Source: Euleptes europaea
Lineage: Eukaryota; Chordata; Lepidosauria; Squamata; Sphaerodactylidae
Direction of reading: 5' to 3'
Assembly (NCBI RefSeq): GCF_029931775.1
Contig: NC_079325.1
Coordinates: 53,676,286 to 53,740,285 of the forward strand
DNA: 64,000 nt
Both the position numbers and the translations under genes were made by a program. Below the pieces are notes generated by a model that saw only the letters and a program-made list of their open reading frames with translations, was not told the DNA's origin and ran no database searches. Below, one piece after another: positions 35,601 through 50,000 of this stretch (its first letter is position 1; each line of letters starts with the position of its first letter).

Positions 35601-38600
35601 TCTTATGGCAACCATTCTGCTAATGGCAAAGTTTTCCTCTGGTGTGAAGAGCCTGGTTCTACAGATTTGTAGGATCCAGCAGTCTAAAATTATCTTTAAA
35701 TATAGCCAATTTACGATCACATTTAAAAAGTATAAAGTAAAAGGCAACAGCATCAGTCACATTAAGTAGAGGCTTGCATGTTTCCACATCGTCTGTAAGG
35801 TGTGTGTGTTAAGTGCTGTCAAGTCGCTTCCAACTCATGGCGACCCTATGAATCAGTGTCCTCCAAAACGTCCTATTATTAACAGCCTCGCTCAAGTCTT
35901 GCAAACTGAGGGCCGTTGGCTTCCTTTATAGTCAGTTCATCTCATGTTGGGTCTTCCTCTTTTTCTGCTGCCTTCAACTTTTCCTAGCGTTATTGTGTTT
36001 TCCAGTGACTATTGTCTTCTCATAATGTAACCAAATAGCCTCAGTTTCATCATTGTAGCTTCTAAGGAGAGTTCAGGCTTGATTTGATCTAGAACCCACT
36101 GATTTGTCCTTTGGATGGTCCACAGTATCTGTAAAACTTTCCTCCAACACAACATTTTAAAGGAATAAGAACATAAGAAAAGCCATGCTGGATCAGACCA
36201 AGGCCCATCAAGTCCAGCAGTCAGTTCACATAGTGGCCAACCAGGTGCCTCTAGGAAGCCCATAAACAAGACGACTGCAGCAGCATCCTGTCTGTGTTCC
36301 ACAGCACCTAATATAATATGCATGCTCCTCTGATACTAGAGAGTAGGTATACATCATACTAGTATTCATTTTTACTGATAGTCATGGATAGCCCTCTCCT
36401 CCATGAACATGTCCACTCCCCTCTTAAAGCCTTCCAAGTTGGAAGCCATGACCACATGGCTCAGGGACCATGGCTCAGGAGGGAGGGACCATGGATCAGT
36501 GGTAGAACATCTGCTTGGCATGTGGAAGGTCCCAGGTTCAATCCCCAGCATCCCCAGTTAAAGGGACTAGGCAGGTGAGGTGAAAGACCTCTGCCTGAGA
36601 CCCTGGAGAGCCACTGCCAGTCTGAGTGGACAATACTGACTTTGATGGACCAAGGGTCTGATTCAGTATAAGGCAGCTTCATATGTTCATGTGTTCACAT
36701 CCTGGGGCAGGGAGTTCCTGTATGTTTCTTAAGATACCATCATAGCTATGAAGATCAGAGATCGGTTTGATTTAAAAGATCGGGGGAAATTAGAGGGCTG
36801 TAATTTTCTGGAATCCATATTCACGAGTAGCTGTGTAGAACTGCAATAGATGAACATCCTAACTTCTAAAATTCTAGTACTGTGAAGGTGCTTAGACTTA
36901 GTTTTGTAATCTTCCTTTTACTTCTAGGTCTGGGCCAAACCAACCTCCGGATACCTCAGGGAACAGTGGGCCAGGTGATGCTGGATGACCGAGCCTACTT
37001 GGTACGATGGGAGTATTCCTACAGCAGTTGGACGCTGTTCACTTGTGAGATTGAGATGCTGCTGCATGTTGTGTCAACAGCAGGTGAGTCTTTAGAACTG
37101 TGAGATGTTGGGGGTGCCACCAAATAGAAATAAATATATTAGCATCTTGCGTGAAGCTGCGTTCACCAAGTCAAAGCATCGGTCACCGTCAGTGTGGTTT
37201 GTTGGTACTGACAGTGCCTCACTGTTGGTCTCAGATAGATATCATTCCCAGGCCTGTTAACAGAGATTCTTTTGAACTATAGATGCCAGAGGTTGGGCCT
37301 CCGTCTCAGACACTCAAGATCATGAGCTCTGGCCCCCATAATTCATTCTCTTTCCTCTCATGTTTTTTTGCTGTAAGTTATTGGTGAGGTGTAGTTTTCA
37401 TTTTATTATTTTTTGCCCAAGCCTTTTCTTAAATTGCATGTTTTCATGATAAACTTGTTTTCTTTCTCAGATGTAATTCAGCATTGCCAGAGGGTGAAGC
37501 CAATCATCGACCTGGTTCACAAAGTCATCAGCACAGATGTGTCGATTGCGGATTGCCTCCTGCCCATCACATCGCGGATTTACATGCTGCTACAAAGGTA
37601 GGTCAGCTGAGTAGCCTTGACAGTTCTGGATTCACTCAGAATTACCAACAACAAACTGTTAGGAAACTGAGGGGTAAAATTGTGAAAGAATCAGTGGGAA
37701 GTAATGGTTTGAATATCAGTCTAGGATCTGGAAGTATGGGCTCACTGAGGTGATCTTTAGCCAGTCAATTTTTTTCTCTGCCTAATCTGCCACACGGGTG
37801 CTGTGAGGATAAAACAAGTAAGGGAAAACCTAGTATTGCTTTGCAAGACACCTTGGAGGAAGGGCATAATAAAAATTTAATATAACGTAGGTTCTAAGAT
37901 GGTACTCAAATCATAGGAGTACCTTTTGGTATTTTTAAACCTCCACGTACAATTCTTTTCTCTCTTTTTTTCTCTCTCTCTTTCTTGCTCTCTCTCTATG
38001 TTCCAGGTTAACTACTGTAATTTCTCCCCCTGTTGATGTTATTGCTTCTTGTGTCAACTGTTTGACAGTCCTGGCTTCCCGGATGCCTGCAAAGGTAAAG
38101 GAATATCACTTCATTTCCCTGTTACTGAAGTTACCTTCTTTGTCAATCAGTCAGTCACTGATTACTTTCATAGACCAGTAGAATAAAGCATACATGAACA
38201 GAGTGGCTACAAGAACACATATGCAATCTTCCATTAAAATATATATATATATATATATAAAAAAACAAATATGTTTCCCTGAATCAACACTGTGTACCAC
38301 AGTAGACTCTGGCATCTTCACAGAATCTGGCGACTCTTATCAGAGGTTTCAAATTCAAGGGCTATAACCCTTCTTTGTACAAACAGCAAAATGCACCGCT
38401 TGTTTTCCTTTTCAGGTTTGGACTGACCTTCACCATACGGGATTTTTACCATTCATTGCTAACCCAGTTTCTAGTCTGAGTCACATGATCAGGTAATTTG
38501 ACCTCTATAGCTCTTTGCTTCCTTTGTCCATTGTTAAACAGACAGTTGGGTATACGGCACAAAACCTGGGATGCTAGCAAAATTTAGCCTTTATGCAACA

Positions 38601-41026
38601 CTTCAGAATTTTCCAAGTGCTTAATTATTTCTGTAATACTGATAACATCTGTTTTGAGGAGCTTCTGCTGCTGTTCTAATTAATTGTCATGACGACACCT
38701 TCAGTACTCATTTGAAAAGGGAGAGTAGAACTTGGGTAGTTTTCTCTATCTTGTTGTGAAATAGAACTGCATTGTCCTTGTTCATCTTATGAACTTTAAA
38801 GCAGCCTGAACACCACAGTTGGAATCAGGTGAACTTGAAATTAAACCCGCTTGGTGCCAATTCAGGTGTCCCAACAAATCCTGGTTTGTACTCATGCGCT
38901 TGCCTTGCTGTGCATACAGAGGGTGATTAAGAGATTTTGGTTTGGGAAGCATTGAGTCAAGCTCCAGTTTGCTCTGATGTCTGAAATGCAAGTCAGACTT
39001 TTCCCACCCACTAACTGGGATTCTATATGTGAGTTTAGTCCCCATTTAGAATTCCTGCCTTGCTGGGGGGGCAGCGGGCGGGGGGGGGGCGGGCATGTTA
39101 CAGTCTCCAGTTCGCCCAGGATATCATGGTGAACTGATGTTTGATTCAAGGCCTCCTGGAGCTGGCAGACTTTAATTGCCTGCCTCTACTTCATTTGTGT
39201 GTGTGTGTGTGTGTGTTGGGTATCCTAAGTGAGTTGATGCTTCCCAGGTGAGACTGTACAAAGTAAGTCTTTGTTCATTTTGACAAGAGGAGACCCTCTT
39301 TGCTTCTTCTTCCTCGGTTTCAGTTTGTTTTTCTTGCATTCATACCAGCCTTGCACTTTGATTTCACTGATGAACATAAACGGGAATGGGAAACTAGAAG
39401 GCAAAATTCTTGTCTGTGTCTGACAGCAGGGATCTTGTCCAGACTGGTCCTGGTTAACTGGCCTGTGTGTGTGCCTTTTCCATGCAGAAAAATGGCGGGA
39501 AATGTGATCCATCGCTGTGAAATGCAAGCCCTTTAAAATCTGTGTGACTAATGGTTATTGCATTTTAGGTATATTTTGGAGTTCATATTACTGAAGTGTT
39601 CTGGGTACATAGCCTGTGCCTTTGCTCAAGATGGCCTGCTTTCCTTGTTGTGTATTATTGGTCTCATGGCACCATTGTTCCCCCCCCCCCATGTCTGTTT
39701 TCCACAGTGCAGAGGGAATGAATGCCGGAGGCTATGGGAACTTGCTAATGAGCATTGAGCAGCCTCAAGGTGAATATGACGTGACTGTCTCCTTCCTGCA
39801 TTTAGTCATGACGCTTGTCCGGGTAAGTGCTTTCGGTGAGAGGGAATCCCATAATACTGAAGGGGAAGAAGAGAGGGGATCTGTGCACTCTCGAGTGCTG
39901 CAGAGTAGTGCTGCAAGCATTTTCCCCTGATTCTTGCTACATCAGGATTTCTGTTGTTGTTCAGTGTTGCAAAAGATTATCTGGTCTGCTGCTTTCTCTA
40001 GGGGCAGCTTGGCAGTACCCAGAGCCTGGGGCTGGTGCCTTGCATCGTGTTTGTCTTGAAGGAGATGTTGCCAAACTACCACAAATGGCGCTATAACTCC
40101 CATGGAGTGAGAGAACGGATTGGTAAGCATGGCTTCTCCAAGGGGCCTGCAACTTTTCTCTCAGAAATACTCGGCCTCTTTCTCTGGTTTATACTTTTCC
40201 TCTCAAGTTCTTGGGTGGCAGCCTGCCTGGTATCTGGGACCTCATTACGTCATTACCTACCATTCAGAGCTCTTTGGGGTTACGATTGAGCTAAGCCTCA
40301 GTAGGCTTAGCTCAATCGTAAGCTACTGTTGTTCAGTAGGATCAATTCACTCTCCCTCTGGCTCTTCTGGTGATCAAGACATAGGTGGTAGATCGTGCTT
40401 TGTGTAAGGGTCCTAAGGGATCTGAAGAGGGTCGGGGGGGGGTCTAAGGGAGGTGGGACCCATAACTGTCTGGATTTTCCTCCTCTAGAACAGAGATTTA
40501 CTAATTAAGATAGATTCAGAGGGTAGCCATGTTGGTGAACAGTAGAAAAGCTAGATTCGAGTCCAGCAGCACCTTAGAGAACAACAAGATTTTCAGGGTA
40601 TAAGCTTATGAGAGTCAAAGCTCCCTTTTGTCAGATACAAGTGGGAACGGAGATCCCTGAGTCCTTATATCCCAGTCTGAAGGTGGGAAGGGTGTTGCAA
40701 AGAAACGAGTCAGGATGCAGAGGTACAATGCAAAATGTAATCAGCTTGATTAGAGCAGGGGAGCAATGCTTAGGGGCAAAAAATTAGCATCTGTAGTGAG
40801 ATAAGAATCCTATATCCCTATTCAGCCTGGGGGTGGGGGTGTCTGTGGTTTTGAATTTGTGAAAGAACTCAAGTTCAGCAATCTCAGGTTGTATATCTCC
40901 CCTGGAAGCTTCTCTTTTTCTTTTCTTTTAAAAGTAATTTTTATTAAGTTGTCAACAACATAAAACACAACGTTCAGGACATACAACATGATATTTAGTA
41001 GCATAATTTTGCACATCTTAGACATG

Positions 41027-41059
<33 letters not shown>

Positions 41060-44000
41060 TACACACACATATAAGTATGAAGTGGGTCTACAATCAGCCT
41101 AATATCTATTATTTAAGGATTTATTATATTTTTAAAATATAATTGGAGGTATATGAACTTAATTCTAAACAATAAAATAACCTATATTTCTAATTATAAA
41201 TCAAAAAGCCATGTATTGGATCTTATGGTCAATACTAACAATAAATGACGTTACTATACATGTTATAATGAAATAATAAAGTATCAAAGTTTATCTCTAT
41301 GTCATAGCTATTTGTAGTTATTACATAACTACCACACTAGAGCCGTCTCTACTGTAACAGTTCATATTAAGTATTAATTTCTGTTTCACTTTAGAATATA
41401 TTCAAAATACAATTTCCAGTTCTTAAAAAAATCTTCTCTGGGTCTTTTATTCACAATGTTTGTCAGCTTGGCCATCACTGCATATTCTGTTAATTTATCT
41501 AGCCAGTTGTTCAGTGCTGGGATATATTCTTGTTTAAAGCTTCTCTGTTTGAGGACTACCACTTGTAGATGAGCAACAGATTGTACTGGAAGATCAAAAT
41601 GTTCTCCCACTGTGGTTTTTGAGTGTTGTGATTTTTGATAACTCTTCCTGTTTTTCAGGGTGCCTTATTCTGCAGTTGATCCATGCTATCTTGAATCTGT
41701 GCCCTGAAATGGATCCTCACAGCAGGTGAATTTATTTAGACTCTCACTATCCCAGGAAACTCAAAGTTCCATGCATAACTCGGTTCCTGAAGTGGAGCTG
41801 AGCTTCTAGCCCTTGTGACTATGAGAAATTGGCTCCCTCTCGCTTGTTGTCTTGGGGCTGGCCAAGGAGGCCTTCTCTCCCCGCTTCAAGCTAACAGCTG
41901 TGTTCTTGACTTGCAGTAATGCTCCCAGCCTACAGTCCCTCTGCGTCTTCAGCCTGGCCAACACTGAAGCTGGACAGGCAGTCATCAACATCATGGGGAT
42001 TGGCGTGGACACCATTGATATGGTGATGGCCACTCAGTCCAGTAGGTGAGTTGCCTTTTGCTCAGAGGAATGGGGAAAAAAGATTTCACTATGACTATGA
42101 CAACCCTAACAGGGAACAGGAGCAGCATAAAATGAGGGGGGTAGAATTTTATATAGTGACCCAAACTGATGAGCCAGGTTGTTGGCTGCTCCCATCTTCT
42201 AGCATGACCTGAAAAAGGTACCTAATGACTGACAATTTCTGGTGCTGTTTTTGCTGACCACATAGCGATGAGTCGCAGGGACAGGGGCAGCTACTGATCC
42301 AGACGGTGAAGCTGGCCTTCTCGGTCACCAACAACGTCATCCGGTTGAAACCGCCCTCAAACGTGGTGTCTCCTCTAGAGCATGGCCTGACTCAGCATGG
42401 TACGTGTGTTTCTACCGGCCAGCCCCTGATGCCACGCTTAATGTTTCAGCAGAAGCCACCCATGTGTATTTGGCTAAAATAATGTTTCAGACAGAAGAGC
42501 TTGTCTGCCTGGGAAAGTAATTTTTTACAGCTCCCTCTCTTTGTGTTTGTGTCTTCGACCCTTGCTCTTCCCAGGTGCCCGCAGGAACAATCTGATTGCC
42601 GTCTTGGCCAAGTACATCTACCACAAGCACGACCCTGCCTTGCCACGCCTTGCTATCCAGCTTCTGAAGCGACTGGCTACAGTAAGGCTTGATTTTGTAT
42701 CCTCAGGATACAGTGGGGAGATCCTGTGAGCTCTCTGGCTTCCTCTGGAGGTACCAGGGCTCCCATTTCTCTTCCAGAGTTTCCCCCTAGAAGCTCACCC
42801 TGCTGCCATTGATCTTGCTAGGTTGGCCTCCTGTTTGTCCAGGAGGCCACCGTAGCTTCCCCTGTGGACTGCACAAGGGGTTCCTTCCATGTGCATGAGA
42901 TCTTAACCCTCAAAGACCACCTTGCATGACCTTTGCCTGGGGCCTTAGTGAAGAAGATGAAAAGGGTGGGCTAACATGGGAAGAGAGACTCTAGATTTTG
43001 TAGGGTGATCAATAGTTATGTCCATAAAGCTATCAAATAGCCCAGATAACTTAAGTCTACCCTGTACTACAAATGGATAAGGTCTTTCATTAATTGTGTT
43101 TACAGATGGATAAGGTCTTTCATTAATTGTGTTTACTTTAAAATGGTAAAACTTTTTATTTTCTGTTCCTCTATATTATGAATGCTTAAGACTTTGTCAA
43201 TGAGCGATAAAGGTTATATGGAGAGGGGGGGAGGGGGAGGGGGGAGGTATATTATGGAGGGTTGGGAAGCAGAGGATATTTGAACTGTCTGTGGCCAGGA
43301 GGTTGGAATAGGTGGCCTTTCCTTCCATCGCTAAGGCTGATTGCTAGAGCTGCCAAGTCCACATGTATCATGTGGCAGGTGCAAGTTTTTTATCCTAACT
43401 TTGAATAATAATGCATATTTACCCACCAACATTTTCCCCCCCTTTTAACTTTGTTCTCCTAACTTATTGTGGAGAGAAGTAACTTGGCAGGAGCTGATGG
43501 TGTGACTAGGGTCTCCAGCATCGGCAGTGACTACCTTTGGGGGTGGGGGGAGTGTGCTGTTTTGAATATTCAGTAGCAAAGACTTCCCTGCCTTTTGGAC
43601 ACAAATCATAGTCTTGTTTTGGGTCCTTAGTGGGTTGGATCTGGCATATCTGAGATCTCCATCTCCTATACCTTGTTCTAGTGCCCAGAGTTGTTCTGTC
43701 TTGGGTTAGCCAAAGACCTGCCAAAATCTAACCATCTTCCAAAATCATTGAGGTTTTGGCAAGTCTGGTTATTACCCCAACCAGGGAAAAGTTTGTTGAG
43801 TTTCTTATTATGTATCAGTGAAATTTATTTTATACATGGGTTTTTAAAACTGAACCTTTGGGACGGGGGAGATCAAGACGTGCCAATTAACCATGAAGAG
43901 CAGCCGGACTGTTCCCTCTTGAATCAAACATGCTCTCAAGTGTTGGAGTTGGTGCTAAGCACATTCAGTTTAAAAGTGACAGTGCCACTAGAAAGAGGTA

Positions 44001-47000
44001 TTATCATAAATGGCTGGGTCAGGCTGTCTTTCCTCTTTCCCAGGTTGCTCCAATGTCTGTCTACGCCTGCCTTGGCAATGATGCTGCTGCCATTCGTGAT
44101 GCCTTTCTGACGCGCCTCCAGAGCAAAATCGAGGATATGCGCATTAAAGTAATGATCCTGGAATTCCTCACAGTTGCCGTAGAAACGCAGCCTGGGCTCA
44201 TTGAGCTGTTTCTCAACTTGGAGGTGAAAGATGGGAGCGATGGGTCAAAGGTAAACTCTTGTATAGATACATCCTGGGTTTTTTAAAAATGCTATTTATA
44301 TATTGGTAATATTTATTGATAATAACAATAGCAGTAATAATGTATTATAAAGAACAGGAATAAAGCAGATAATTAACTATGAATTTGGTGGGGGGAATCC
44401 TTTGATTAACAAATTGTATCTTAAGATCTGGGATCTCTTGATTTTGGAAAAAAAATCTGCTGGCTCAAAATTACTGATAAGCTGCTTAACACAACTAGCT
44501 TCATAAATAGATGGCCACCCTTTTTTGGAATTCATTGGGAAATCCACGTAGCAAATCCACAAAAGGCCTTTGAAGTAACAGCTCCATCCTGGTTTACTGA
44601 GTAGTCAGATCTAGAGTCTTATAAATATTTCACTGATAAATGGTGTTTTGTCCTGACCTGGATGGCCCGGGCTAGCCTGAGCTCATCAGATCTCTGAAGC
44701 TAAGCAGGGTCGACCTTGGTTAGTATTTGGATGGGAGTCCACCATGGAGGGTTGTCGCTGCATACCTGCCTATGTTTGATGTTCAGGAGGACGTGGCTCT
44801 AGGGCCCCATCACCCCTTGGCTGTAATTTTGAACCCCTGCTGTTGCCTCACATTTTTCAACCTGAAGTTTGTTGCTTCAGTTTCCGCCCCCTTCTGCTTC
44901 AGGAATTCAGCTTAGGGGAGTGGAGCTGCCTTCACGTGGTCTTGGAGCTGATAGACTCCAAGCAGCAGGAGAGATACTGGTGCCCCCCCCTTCTGCACCG
45001 AGCAGCGATCGCCTTCCTCCATGCCCTGTGGCAGGACCGTCGCGATAGCGCCATGTTAGTCCTGCGGACCAAGTGAGTGCTTGATTTCCCAGTCTCTTGT
45101 TGCCCTCAGTGGGGGAGAGGGGCACTTCTCCCCCTTCTGACCTTTTGAAGGTTCACTTCTGTAGCTGCTCCCCCGTTCCTGTCGTTTCTTTAAACAAGGC
45201 ATGTGGTGGTCTGCCACTGTACTGACATAGACTCTGAAAACAAGGTGGATGTGGGTGTGAAATAGACATCTCTGATAGTGAGCTTTTACAATGGAATTGG
45301 TGCTTTTGTGAATTTTCTCCTTTAGTGGAGGAAGGCATCCTGAAGAGGATGGCTGTTCCCATTAAGACTTTGGAATTAAGTTTAACCTTTTAGGAAACGA
45401 ATTTGTGCTCCAAAGGAGGGGGCGCTTCTCCCAGTTCCCAGCTTGGGACTTGGACCAGAGAGCAAGGTTCCTCCTGGACAGTGTCGTCTGATTAGAAAGG
45501 TGCTGGTGGAGATCTCTGTGCTTCCTCCCCTAAAATCTGGGGGCAGAACGGGAGCAGGACCATCCAGATCTGGGCCTCCAGAGTGAAAACGGCAACACAC
45601 TAATGTTTGTGTATTGTACTTGCAGGCCAAAGTTTTGGGAGAACCTAACCAACCCGCTCTTTGGAACCCTTCCTCCCCCCTCTGAAACCTCTGAGGTAAG
45701 AAGCACCCCCCTAAAGTAAAGCTCACGGTGTGTGTATGTGTGTGTGTTTCCTACTGCTGAGAGGAAATGATTCACCATTTGCTTTCTAAATATACTGTCT
45801 CTGTTTGGGGCACTGAGGTTGCTGATCCTCTGTTAAAGATTGCATCATCTTGTTTCTTGTTGTTTAAGATTTATTGCAGGTATTTAAAGTTGTATTCTCT
45901 CTCCCCCCCCTCCCGGTATGGTTGGAAGTTCAGGGTAGCTTTTCCAAGGACCTTGTGGTGTTACCTGCAGGTTCCTATGTCCCCATTAATGCATTCCTAT
46001 GTGCCCCCAGTGTGCTTGGTAAGAGGGCACAAACTTTTCTGAGCACTTTTGGTTTCATTCAGTTTAATTTGAGCATGACTGAAATCGGAGGCGCCAGGTA
46101 TGATCCGACCCCAAAAGAAACTCACTTTATATTCTCTCTGTCTCTCTAGCTCAGTGTCTTGGATACCTGTGCATTGATCATGAAAATAATTTGCCTGGAG
46201 ATCTACTATGTGGTCAAGTAAGTATCATTTGGAGTTATTTCTTCCAATTTTGAGGTAGAAGAAGAAGCTCTGGAACTGAGGGCAGTTCATTGATAGATGC
46301 TTTCAGTTGTTGAAGTGTTTCACACACATTATCTTGTAATTCTTACAACAGTCTTGTAAGGTTGGCCACTGCCGTGGGGTGAGTGCTGAGAGAGTGGCTT
46401 GCTTAAGGCTATTGCATGGCTTTGTGACAGAGGTGAGACTGAACTGGGGTCTCCCAGATCACCTGGGCCTGTTCTATCCGCCCCTACTCTACACTAGAGT
46501 GAGAAAGGAGAAAAGCAGACTGACGTTGTGTTATGCATGCAGATGAATTCTTGAAGTTTCCAAGGCTGTTGGTTGCCAAGTCAGTTATTGTGCAGCACGG
46601 GAAATCTCATATTCCTCCCTCTGTGGCTGACTGGACCAATGATATGCTAAATCTGTGTACAAGGGAGAGAATAGTATATAGAAGACAAGAAGCTCCTGAA
46701 ACCTTCTCTTCCTGGCAAGACTTCCTGTGTCTCTTTTAGCAACGATGCCTCACCTTCCTCACTGCTTGTTCAGCTAAATCCCTGTTGCTGCCTCTGACCT
46801 CCCCCCGGCCCCATTCTCACTCCCCCTTTCTTCTTATTCTCTGCTCTTCGTTGCCTGAATGGGTGTAGTTTGTACTTTGTTTTCTCACTGGTGGGGGATG
46901 TTGGGGAAGAGGGTGGGGGAGAGGAGGGGAGTGTTAGGGGGAGTTTGTTGTTAATATTTACTATCTTATGTAAAAAAAATCTTTTAAAAATGTTTCACTA

Positions 47001-50000
47001 AAAAAGTGAAAAATCTTAATGGGAAAAAAAGTTTCCAAGGCTGAGAGAGAGATCAGCGAATGCTAACAGCTCTGTTCAAGATCTGAGGATGTTTAAATAA
47101 ATGGGTTTTTTAACTGAAGGGGCTGCGATGGAAATGTTTCCCACTCGGCCAGCATAGACACTCTGAGCAGCTCTGCAAGCTGTCTCGCAGGCTCCTTGCT
47201 CCATGGAGCAGCAGAGATGGGCCAAGAGAAGCCTAACATGTCCCTAAGGGCCAGCATCTAATGGCTTGGAGTTTAGACAACTGGGGATCATCCAGCTGCA
47301 CGTGGATACACGAAGCATACTCTGGCTGCCTCTGCACAGATAAGGGTAATAAAAAAGAGATGCATCTCTCCACCTTCCAGGGGTTCTCTGGACCAGTCGC
47401 TGAAAGACACACTGAAGAAGTTTGCCACAGAGAAGCGCTTTGCTTACTGGTCGGGCTATGTGAAGGCCCTGGCATTCCATGTGGCGGAGACAGAGGGCGA
47501 CAGCTGTGCCTCCATGGTGGAGTACCAGATGCTGATCTCGGCCTGGCGGATGATGCTGATAATTTCCACCAGCCATGTAAGGACTCTCGCATCTCTCACT
47601 GTCTGTCCTGAAAAGGTCAAGGATAAGGAAGGCAACTACAGCCCTTCATAACTTGAACAATTTAGTTGTGGGTGAAGCTATATTTTATCAGGTGTAGCTG
47701 AATCCAGTAGTCATTCCCATATCTGAGTACACAGGCCTATCTATTTTGTGAATGTGTAATACAAGTGACTTGTTCTTCTGTGAACTTGTAAATTGTTACA
47801 CTCGAATCCAGCCATAAGAAGGGAGAGTGGTATGGGAGATGGCAGGATTAAAAGACTGGGAGGTGGGTGAAGATACTCTTCAAGGAAGGGAGGGAGGGAG
47901 GGAATGGTAAATCTGTTTTGATTCTGGGTCTTTAATAAAAAAACTGTCAGCACATTTCCCTTTCAACCATGAGGACTATAGGCAAACTTTTTGAAAGCTC
48001 GGGGTTTGGGGGAGGAAATGTTCAGCAGATCCTGCACTGGAAGACCAGATTCTCCAATGATCTTGTTAGACACACTTTGGCTCTGAACTATTTTTGGATT
48101 TAGTGGCTGCATTCAAAAGTTGGTTTCTTTCTCAGGCCGACGTAATGCACTTGAGTGACTCCGACGTCCAGCAGCTGTTTCTGGAGGTGCTGAGTGGAAC
48201 CAAGGCTTTGGTGAGTGCCTGCTCTTAAATCTGCGGTCTTCCAGGAACTTCAGAGGCAGACAGCTATCCAGTAACTATCATTGGGATGCTCTAGGTCTCC
48301 TACAAAATGGGGTAAAAGTTTTCTTGGTTGCCTAAATTTAAGAAGTCTGGTAACAGTGTCCATTCCTCCTGGATTATAGTTTGCCTGACTGCTTGTCTTA
48401 CATATGTGGAGCAGGATGGTTCCAACAACAATATAAAAAAAGATGCGCAGGCTGGTTAGGACTTGGAACTATCTGTTCCAAGAGGCTGTAGCAAGGAGGT
48501 TCTTAAAGCAGTTGGCAGTTGTCCTTCGGAGTTAGGCTCAGTATGCCAGAGTTCCAGCAAACTGCTCTCGCTTGGCGACACAGGGGCTGTTTACTAATGG
48601 GACGTCTCTCAGCAGTTGCTGCTCCCCACTTCGGTGTGCTGCCTCCAGCTGGGATCCATGCTGTGCACCCTGCTGTTAATCCTGCTCAGGCAGTGGAAGA
48701 GGTAGGTCTCTCATAGAAAGTGTGCTGAAGATCTACATAAGAGAGGGAGAGGGTGGGGAAGAGGTGCAGGGAGGTTGGGCCTGCAGATGCGGAGTGAGAA
48801 GCAAAGCACTGAGGACTGCTGGCCATTTCAAAGTCGCTTCATTGGCCCTGTAGGCAATGTTGCTTCCCACCCCCTCAGTGAGCTGCACTGCTCTTGCCCA
48901 TTGCTAGACCTCCCTGCCCATCAAGTAGCATGTGGAGGGGCGGGGGGGGCCTCTACATGGCGGCAAGAGTTTGCAACTGAATGTTGCTTCTCTCATACTG
49001 CTATTGCTTCTATTCATACCTGTGTACACAAAAATGTAAATCTGCCATATTAGAAAGAGGGACTAACTGTCTGAGGATTCCAGTTATTCATAGGGTTGTT
49101 AATGGCGATGGGCAAGATTATTCTTCGTATTCTGTCTTGTCATTCTCCCTGCATTCTCTTGTCAAGATCACCCTGCTGGCTTCATGTGGAGGAGTGGGGA
49201 AACCATCCTGGTTCTCCAGATTAGGGTCCGCTGCTCTTAACCACTGCGCCACGCTGGCTCTCCACATAAAAACACCACATGAATAACGATTGGTGACATT
49301 GTCACGAACTACAGTACAAGCATTTGTGTCAGAGAAGGTGCTGGACCTTCTAGAACCAATGTCAGGCTCTGCTGCTGAGCTGAGAACTCATTCTCCCCTG
49401 AACCGCAAACTGTTTGAGCATGTCACAAACATGAGTTTGTAAGCCATCTTGGAGCAGCCAAGATGTATGTAGTTTAACAGAGTGAAGCTTCTCTTCCTTA
49501 CTGTTCCCTTTTTCTTTTCCCCCACTACCTTGTGGTCAGAGAGTTGGGCTCTGTGGATAAAATCATAAACTCCTTGACGCAGATCCTGGACGGAGTGCTG
49601 CATGCGGATCAGCAGCTGATGGAGAGAACCAAAGCCAGAGTATTCTCTGCTCTCATCATGGTCCTGCAGATGCAGGAGGTGAAAGGTAAGGAGGAAGTAC
49701 CAGTTTCAGAACCTGCGTGGCAAAAGAGCCCTGCACTGTTGCTATGTAATGCTATACCTGCAACTGTTCGACTTGGTGAGACGTATAGAAAGAGAGTGCA
49801 GGAGCTAGAGCTGCCATCTTCCTGCTCCGTCTCCCGTTTTCATCCACACTGGTGCTTGATGTTAAATGGGCTCATGCCCAGTTGTTAAAAAGAGACTACA
49901 GTTTATTGTATAAGCTTTCATAGCTTGCTGTTGTACTTTATGCTGCAATAAAATTAGTTTCAGAGGATAGCCGTGTTCGTCTGCAGTAGTACAGCTAGAT

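Larger units (their letters stand above)
40509..41640 (+). mobile_element. Penelope-like fragment split by an L1
   Basis: A fossil fragment in two parts, 40509-40915 and 41547-41640. The first holds GAGTCCAGCAGCACCTTAGA and AGGGTATAAGCTTATGAGAG, shared with the copies at 49.96 and 14.9 kb. The second, GTTTGAGGACTACCACTTGT with GTTCTCCCACTGTGGTTTTT, is the family's outer region. The right edge is within about 20-30 nt of the exon 22 acceptor. It is non-functional. Confidence 0.62.

Noticed and set aside
44377-44562. Minus-strand 61-codon frame as a LINE or host exon
   Set aside because: The peptide (MWICYVDFPMNSKKGWPSIY...) has no motif that I can assign and no splice context.
47233-47592. 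Minus-strand open frames of 110-119 codons
   Set aside because: They are antisense to NUP188 exon 30 and carry no recognisable domain.
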